Source of the DNA: Capillidium heterosporum
Taxonomy: Eukaryota; Entomophthoromycota; Entomophthoromycetes; Entomophthorales; Capillidiaceae
Direction: 5' to 3'
NCBI GenBank assembly: GCA_016630905.1
Contig: WBMQ01000010.1
Span: 1,054,001 to 1,118,000 of the forward strand
Length of the DNA: 64,000 nt
The stretch's first letter is position 1. The number at the start of each line of letters is the position of its first letter. Shown here piece by piece: positions 57,420-64,000 of this stretch. Made by a program: the position numbers and the translations under genes. The notes under the pieces were generated by a model that ran no database searches, had not been told where the DNA came from, and was given only the letters and a program-made list of their open reading frames with translations.

Positions 57420-58298
57420 GGTGGAGTTCTAAAACGTAAGATGGTTGAATTCAAGTCGAAATTTATTGAAAAAATCTGTAGGATCTAAATCAAGATAGCG
57501 AATTATATGGCTTGATTGATGATTGGTAAATGCGGTCATTTTGCCACGGATGCAAGCGATAATTTGATAGAGGACTGGATTTACTAGATCATTCGTTCTG
57601 AATTAATGGGTCAATTTATACTATATATATCAAAGAGTGGCGGTACTCTAATATGGAGCAGAAGAAATAATACCAAAATATTTCATACACTAGTAATTGA
57701 CTGAATATAGTTGTTACTTTGGAAATAAAAATGTATATTACATCAACCAAAGCACAAATACATTTGATTTTTAAAATTCCAAAACGTACTGCACTAGTTA
57801 CTGAGTATATTTTTATCTATCAGCAATAAGCAAACTCTATTGATTTCGACAATGTAGAAATATATATACAATCCTTATAAATGGAAAGCCAAAATTCTAC
57901 AATATATCTCATTCCCATTTCCCTCCTTTAAAATAATTTGGATGATTTTTGAAAGCTAACATTCTTATCAATTTGTAACAAAGTATTGAAAAGTTTTGGT
58001 TGGTGAAACATAGTAAATAAACTGGATTATAGTAGCTATAAAGATAGATATATGTTTAAATTTAGCATTTTAGCGAAGCCATATAAAATCTTAAGACAAA
58101 TTTTAGAAATATATCAACCATGTACAAATTCTTAAAGTTAACAGATATAGTTTTCTTTAATCATTGAACTAAGGCTTAACTATATTTAAATATACTAATA
58201 AATGTAACATTATAATCACAAAAAAGATTAATTATCAAATACACCATATGTATGCAAATGAAATAGTGAAAGTAGTATTTATAAACTCCAAACCAAGC
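57420..58298. other. Spacer between COX12 and the 3' end of TYS1
   Basis: COX12 promoter side; AT-rich, no clear TATA box, nothing else seen. Confidence 0.5.
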
Positions 58299-59500
58299 TT
58301 AAGGCTGTACGTTCAAGTCCTCAACTTTAAGGTCGTCAGCAGAAGCTTCGGTAGTTTGCTCCGGCTTCTTGTTGTGTTTCTTATTGATCTTAGTTTTGAC
58401 AGGCTTGACCGGGGGTGGGTAGGCGTTAAGCACAAGCTGCTGCATCTCTTCACTGCTGAAATGCTGACGAACTGGCTCCAATACCTCGGCCAACTTGGTA
58501 GCTACCGCCTTTTTAAGATCTCCGGGGTGGACCTTCTTATCCTTGAAGTCTTGTTCCAAGGTAGGGTAGTCGGAGTAGGTTACGTCGCCACCGTACTGTT
58601 CAGGACGGGTGATGGTGAAGCTGGGCTCTTGACCGTTGAGAGACGAAATGGGCAGTAGGACGAACTTAACAAAGGAAAGTACGCCGTTGTTCTCGATATT
58701 ACCTTCCTCACAGAAGGCCTTTTTCAACTTCTTTTCAATAGCTTTGGGTTCATCTAGCAAGTCAATCTTGCTGTCGGGATCAGAGGCACTCATCTTACTT
58801 CCAGTTAAACCGGGCACCATAAAGTTCATTAAGTGGCTACGTTTTTTGTAACCGAGCTGGGGTAAGTATTGCCTAGCGTACATGAAGATCTTACGCTGGT
58901 CAACACCACCGAATTGGGCATCAACCTTCAAATACTCTTCATCTAGAGCCTGTAAACCTGGGTAGAGGAGACCGGAGATCAAAGGAGAGTCTACCTGCTT
59001 GACTACTTCAGCTCCAGCTTTCTTGGCGTCGTGCTCAGTTACGGTGGCGCAAAGACGGTAGTTATCCATAGAGTATTCAGCACTCAACTGGTAGCTAGAA
59101 CCAACAACGAACTTCAACTTCTCAATAGGTACGTTGATGGCTCGTAACAAAGCTTTGATGCAGTTTTCGTAATAAATAGTACGGTGTTTAACGAGTTCTA
59201 AAGGTGCCTTCATGTTATCCAAGAAAGCATGGATGTCGGCTAATAGTACGGTAACCTAGAGTGTTAACAACATATAATTAAAACTTTTATCAATTTAAAT
59301 TGGTTACCTCAGCAATCGGCCATCAAGTAGTCAGCGATCTTTGACATGGGGACAAAGTAACCGACATGAGGTCTACCGGTTGGTGCAGTACCCCAGTAGA
59401 TCTTCAAACTACGCTCGGTGATAATCTTCTTTATCTCATCCTCTCCTAACACTTCCTGTAAGTTCCTGGTGATAAGGTTCAGCTTCTGGTCGACGTCCAT
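58299..59500 (-). CDS. TYS1: Tyrosyl-tRNA synthetase (cytosolic), one +1 frame step
   Basis: Exons 59308-59500 and 58299-59255 with a 52-nt intron. Class I features: [20 protein letters not shown] with the HIGH-equivalent [48 protein letters not shown], and the KMSKS equivalent GSKMSAS. A Lys-rich C-terminal tail resembles the yeast enzyme. Just before the donor, family sequence requires D-C-E-V-T-V, but the DNA reads TGC-TGA-G|GTT, so one extra base (at about 59311) creates an in-frame TGA after 63 codons. Total exon length is 3n+1, otherwise 383 codons. The gene is normally single-copy and essential, so a real null would be surprising. Confidence 0.92.
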
Positions 59501-60164
59501 TTCGCTCTTAATTTTAGATAGGTAAAAAAGTTGCAGTTGGAATCCAATTTATAGGTACGTCATTTTCTAATTTGTTGAGATTGTTGATGGAAAAGGAGAT
59601 TTGTAGTTTAGCAAAGCAGCATATTATGCTTCTAGCACTGCAAAACTTTAGACTACTCTGATTCAAAATCCTAGATGATCTTTTGTAAGTTCAATTGTAA
59701 AAGCTTATACAAGTTATCTGAACAGAGTTGCAGTGTAGAAAATGCACAAGTTAGTCATACTAACTCAGCCGTATTCATATAAAGTGAATGGTGTGGGACA
59801 CGAAATTTAATAAATATATATACTAGCAGTATTTTAGATATAAAAGAGAAAGATAGCAAAGTTATTGATAGTAGCGCATATAAATACTAGTTTACGTGAA
59901 GTATGGCTCTACATGTACCATGGCTACTAGAGGATAAACATTTTATAACGAGAAAAAGAAATTATATCAATTGACAAGCAAATGGAGTTCTATACAACGA
60001 TCTCTTTCCCTATAAAACTTAAAAAGGGTATGACAATGATAAATGTAAAGTAAACTTCGTATTTGAAAAAAGGCAAAACTTACAAATTGTAAATAATAAA
60101 CTGGCATAAAAATTTTCATATTGATAGCAAGTCACATCAAAAAGAACCTAAACAATAAAAAGAT
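59501..60164. other. Spacer upstream of TYS1
   Basis: No clear TATA box, coding trace or repeat. Ends at tRNA-Val copy 4. Confidence 0.5.
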
Positions 60165-60237
60165 GTTTCCATCCAGATTCGAACTGGAGACCGTCTGTGT
60201 GTTAGACAGACGTGATAACCAACTACACCATGGAAAC
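60165..60237 (-). tRNA. tRNA-Val (anticodon AAC), copy 4
   Basis: Identical 73-nt gene on the minus strand with TTTTT four bases downstream. Its flanks are unrelated to those of copies 2 and 3. Confidence 0.97.
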
Positions 60238-60610
60238 AAGACCAATACTATTGTATCAGTTGAGAATCCCTTTTAAAATACCTACATATATTGATATTTA
60301 GGCCAATTGAGAAACTTTAACTAGATCCATCAAAACCATGTCAATGCGAAACAATGATGATTCGGATCTAGTTAGCGCTATCTTGATGATCTTGATCTTT
60401 CTACAAAACTAGCTTTCTTTTAGTTTAGCCTGCTCCTTACAGTAAATGCACATATATTAGACTTAGCTCTTTGAACTAGAATTTTCTAATTATACCTGTT
60501 ACAACTATGTGGAGATGTAACGTGAGTAATTCAGGGATGGCTTTCCTTATCTTTTAAATCTTGATCGTTCGACACAGTAAATCTATTTATAGTTAAAATT
60601 TCATTTTCAG

Positions 60611-60757
60611 TACAACGCTCACGAGGTTTTCTTTGTTAGGCGAAATATACCCGTCAATTTGATTTCGGTTAAACTTGATGAAGCCAAAGTTATCAAGCCT
60701 AGAAAGGCGGATCAACTATATGGTTATATCCAGCTAACTTTTCAATCCACGTATTGA
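60611..60757 (+). CDS. Possible orphan last exon
   Basis: After a good acceptor (TTTTCAG at 60604-60610) a 49-codon frame reads YNAHEVFFVRRNIPVNLI, then EAKVIKPRKADQLYGYIQ, ending at TGA 60755-60757. It looks coding (mixed charge, ordered codons), but I find no upstream exon. It lies 58 bp from the tail of HEM1, on the opposite strand. It may be a gene remnant. Confidence 0.3.
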   Translation, partial: YNAHEVFFVRRNIPVNLISVKLDEAKVIKPRKADQLYGYIQLTFQSTY

Positions 60758-60815
60758 AATATAGTGAAGCTATAAAACGTAAATATTTATTCAAACATAG
60801 TGCTGGTCGCTAGTT

Positions 60816-62508
60816 TTAAAGGTTGGAGGCGGCCTTTTTAGCTTCGAAGCCGTCAACAATGTTACGGCCTTGGTTCAATTGCTCCTGGGTCCAGATGGGC
60901 TGAGGCTTGTAGTCGGAACCGACGCCAGCCTTACCACCTTCCTTCTTCCAGTCAGTAACCCGTTTCAAGTTGGATTTAGTCCAGATGGTTTCTAAAGCTT
61001 GGACGAGGCGGTCCTCCATGTTGCCATCATGACCAGGAGTAGGGGTGATACGCAGACGTTCCTCACCTTTGGCAACAGTGGGGTAGTTGATGGATTGAAC
61101 GTAGATACCATGCTCCTTGAGTAGGGTGTCACTGGCGTCCTTGCACAGCTGAGCGTCACCTACTAAAACTGGGACGATGTGGGATGGATTGGGAACGACT
61201 GGGATATCTAAGGAAGCTAGCCGAGCCTTGAGGCTCATCGTGTTGAGCTGCTGTTGCTGGCGGAGATGATTAGAGGACTTCAACATCTTGACTGAAGTTA
61301 AAGCTCCAGCTACGACGGCTGGTGGTAGGGAGGTAGTAAAGATAAATCCTGGGGCATAGGATCGGATCATATCGACGAGAGCGGCTGAACCAGCAATGTA
61401 ACCACCAACAACTCCATAAGCCTTACCTAAGGTACCAGTGATGATATCAACTTTGTCCATGACAGAGTTGGGAACTGGACCAGCAGTCTTACTGTGAGCT
61501 TCCCAGTCGAGGTGTTCAGCAACACCGGCACCTCTTGGTCCGTACATACCTACTGCGTGTACTTCATCCAGGAAGGTGATAGCACCATATTTCTTGGCCA
61601 AGTTGCAGATGGCATCGATGTGACCGACTGTACCGCTCATACTGTAAACGGATTCAAAGGCAATGATCTTGGGGGTGTTGATATCGACCTTCTGTAAAAG
61701 TTGTTCCAGATGAGCCAGGTCATTGTGCTTGAAGACGAACTTCTGGGCACCACTGTGTCGGATACCTTGAATCATAGAGGCATGGTTGGATTGGTCGGAG
61801 AAGATGACACAGTTGGGTAGCTTTGAAGCGAGGGTGGCTAAAGTTGCGTCGTTGGCTACAAAGCAGGATGAGAAGACGAGACCAGCCTCCTTCTTGTGTA
61901 AATCGGCAAGTTCCGATTCCAAACTCAAGTGGAGGGCAGGCGTTGCCAGCGATATTACGAGTACCTCCGGCACCAGCACCATAGTTGGTTAAAGCCTGTT
62001 TCATCGATTCTAAGACGACTTTATTGCGGGATTGGCCCAAGTAATCGTTACTGCACCAGACGGTAACTTCCTCCTCGACGTTAGCGGTATGAGCCTTTGG
62101 GTATTTTTCAGCCAGACGGTTGATGTTGTTGAAGAAGCGATAGGATTTATCGGCGTGTTTTTTGTCGATTTCAGCCTGGTAAGCAACCTCGTAGTTGAAT
62201 GGTACAGAGGTTGAAGTGGTGGTGATTGGTTCAACATATTTTACCTTCATAGTTTCGGGATGGCCTTCTCCCATAACACGACAGTTCTTGACGGCTGAGG
62301 CTAAAACAGAAGGTGGCGCCTTGCGTTCAGTTACTGCATCCTTCATAACAGGGCATTTCTGGGCGATCTCTAATAAATCGGCCTCCTTTTCAGTCCTTGG
62401 GTTGGCCTTGGCGGCTTGGGTGGCCTTGGTGATCAACGTACGTAGAGGGATCCTTGACCTACCGGTGATAAATGGGCAGACATGGTTGATTGCTTTGGTG
62501 AATTCCAT
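60816..62508 (-). CDS. HEM1: 5-aminolevulinate synthase, one +1 frame step
   Basis: 563 residues if one extra base is skipped. The N-terminus (from ATG 62508) has a basic presequence with two Cys-Pro heme motifs (HVCPFI, KCPVM), known to let heme block import. The catalytic core has [27 protein letters not shown], then [29 protein letters not shown], and the PLP-lysine segment [14 protein letters not shown]. At about 61938 family sequence continues as [12 protein letters not shown], which needs a +1 step at GCC-T-GCC; the zero frame runs on as nonsense for some 75 codons. Span is 3n+1. The enzyme condenses glycine and succinyl-CoA in the mitochondrial matrix, the first step of heme synthesis. 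TATAAAA lies 80 bp upstream. Confidence 0.93.
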
Positions 62509-62878
62509 ATTGACTTTAAACTTGATATTTTTGAACTTAAAGCTATAAAACTTTTTACCTTTAGAGGAAAGAGAGGAAGTCTAGCTCTTTTATACTCTGC
62601 CCCAGTAGATTATCTCAAAATTTTTAAGATTTTTAATCAATCAAGATAACATTAAGGCGGGTAATTCGGGACCCAAGTTATTTCAACGAATTGAGATTTT
62701 CCCACTCATTGAAAACAATATCCGCCTGTGATTGATTGATCAATATTCGGGAAAGTTTGGCGTCTTTTGGTTTACCCAAGATCTTTAACAGATTTATTAC
62801 TAAAAGGAGTGGGTGGGGGCACACCGTTGCTTAATTGAACGCTATTTTTATTCCTGAATCCTGAAGAAAAGGAGTCCT
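62509..62878. other. HEM1 upstream region
   Basis: Contains the HEM1 TATA box (62588-62594). Nothing else seen. Confidence 0.5.
62588..62594 (-). promoter_or_regulatory. TATA box of HEM1
   Basis: TATAAAA on the minus strand, 80 bp before ATG 62508. Confidence 0.5.
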
Positions 62879-63361
62879 ATGCTACTATGTCTCAATCCCA
62901 ATATATTAAAATTTACTATAGGTGACAATACATTTTACAACTTTCTATCCACTTGTAGCAGCTACTTCAGCAAGGATATCTTCAGTTGCCTTAAACAGTT
63001 AATTATTTGCGTTTTAGGAGTTGTTAAAATAAACCTAATGTTGTTGCTTACAACCTTCTACAACTTTCAGATTTGTACAAATGGGATCCGCGCCCCGTTT
63101 CAGAGCCCCTATACCCTACTTCTGTCACTACCTGGTTCTTCATACCACACCTTCCAAGACCAGCATCCTTATTTTATTTATACGGTTAACCCAACCTCAT
63201 CTTATAGTTGCAACTGTATTTACATATACATCCAAATGCAGTATATATTAAAAACTTTAATTAATAGTCCTGGTATTAAAAATGATCGATGGCTTGGAAT
63301 ACTTCTATATAGCGTAATAGCGAATCATAACATATTTCGTAGACATCAGCATGAGTACTAG
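62879..63361 (+). CDS. Hypothetical ORF of 160 residues
   Basis: ATG 62879 to TAG 63359-63361 without interruption, which is long for chance in such AT-rich DNA. Composition is rich in Leu, Ile, Tyr, Ser and Asn, with one hydrophobic stretch (QLIICVLGVVKINLMLLLTT). No motif, no TATA box, no paralogue in the window. It may be spurious or part of a decayed gene. Confidence 0.3.
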   Translation: MLLCLNPNILKFTIGDNTFYNFLSTCSSYFSKDIFSCLKQLIICVLGVVKINLMLLLTTFYNFQICTNGIRAPFQSPYTLLLSLPGSSYHTFQDQHPYFIYTVNPTSSYSCNCIYIYIQMQYILKTLINSPGIKNDRWLGILLYSVIANHNIFRRHQHEY

Positions 63362-64000
63362 CATATGCCTATATTCCAAATATTTACGATGTGCAGTAAG
63401 GCCTAAACCAAAATATTCTTCCGATGCCACACATAAATCTACTTGTATAGATCAAAAGTTTAGCTGATTTGTTTCGTCTACAACAAAGTATGGGTAGTTA
63501 CTAAGACACTATTAGCTGGTTTCAGCAATCAAAATTAAAAGGCAATAGAGCTATACCCCTTCTGTATACAGGTAATCAGACATATTTATTTACAGCAACC
63601 TTGTGTAGAAACTTCATCATATAAGACATGGAAATTATTGACTACATTTAGCACTACTCCGTTCAGATAAATTGTAAAAATTTTTGCAATCAAGCATGTG
63701 AAAAAGCATATTGATTTTCTGGTCAGCATAGAGTCTGGATTTAAACAAAGATGTTATTATAGTTCTATTTAGACATATCGTCTATGAATGGGTTTATAAG
63801 TAACCTTATATTAATTAATCACACCCCGATCTATAGGATATGTAAATATAATTTTGAATTGGATGATCGTGGTATTGGATTGAGGATTTGGTCTTAATCG
63901 ATAATAACTAAATTGAGCTGTTGACTAGACGACATATTTGACTAAAGTTTCCGATGTTATCGTTATTCATGATGAAAAGCAGCTATTAAACCCGGTGTAC
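63362..64000. other. Spacer at the right window edge
   Basis: AT-rich. No coding or RNA signal recognised. Confidence 0.5.

Noticed and set aside
59256-59320. Explaining the TYS1 TGA by an alternative splice donor (GT or GC)
   Set aside because: No donor near the junction restores the conserved D-C-E-V-T-V reading without dropping one base.
1-64000. CRISPR arrays, LTR elements, Polinton-like or other virus-derived elements
   Set aside because: No regularly spaced repeats, long terminal direct repeats, or reverse transcriptase, integrase or capsid-like frames were seen.

Overview
The window is a stretch of AT-rich nuclear DNA from a fungus. Evidence: many spliced genes with very small GT-AG introns (33-84 nt, mostly 38-50), 5-aminolevulinate synthase with fungal-type heme motifs, Stm1-like, Fis1, Cox12 and mitochondrial Qri7 homologues, and tRNA genes with Pol III T-run terminators. 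The large F-box/leucine-rich family and the wide gene-poor spacers would suit an early-diverging (zoopagomycete/Entomophthorales-like) fungus, but that placement is inference.

Layout. 1-11.6 kb: the 3' end of an unrecognised gene, a PH-domain gene, decayed coding fragments, and a perfect 190-bp inverted repeat whose arms lie 5.4 kb apart. 11.7-25 kb: an array of six F-box/repeat genes (three intact, two with one +1 frame break, one relic) interrupted by a multi-pass membrane protein gene. 26.4-44.8 kb: mostly conserved single genes: a Maf-type nucleotide pyrophosphatase, an Ala-Pro-rich single-pass surface protein, a small mitochondrial-type membrane protein, methylthioadenosine phosphorylase, Qri7, an Hsp20, a cytochrome P450, Fis1 and a 4-segment membrane protein. 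45.5-62.5 kb: three of the four identical tRNA-Val(AAC) genes (the first is at 29.9 kb), glycyl-tRNA synthetase, an Stm1-like ribosome factor, a small secreted Cys-rich protein, an inverted Hsp20 duplicate, a FAF2/Ubx2-type ERAD protein, Cox12, tyrosyl-tRNA synthetase and 5-aminolevulinate synthase. Most genes are independent units. Shared themes are translation (GlyRS, TyrRS, Stm1, tRNA-Val) and mitochondria (Qri7, Fis1, Cox12, Hem1).

Most unusual observation. Eleven genes assembled by hand (seven of them spliced) give coding lengths exactly divisible by three. Nine other genes, including apparently essential TyrRS and 5-aminolevulinate synthase, can be read as one protein only if one nucleotide is skipped, and all 13 such discontinuities are +1, never -1. 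Several sit exactly on a zero-frame stop (CCC-TGA, CCC-TAG, TGC-TGA, GGC-TAG, CCA-TAA, CGA-TAA). Either the assembly has a one-directional insertion error, or this genome uses frequent +1 ribosomal frameshifting. The window alone cannot decide, but the pattern deserves a direct test. A second theme is short identical tracts of about 190-200 bp between otherwise diverged inverted copies, which looks like gene conversion.
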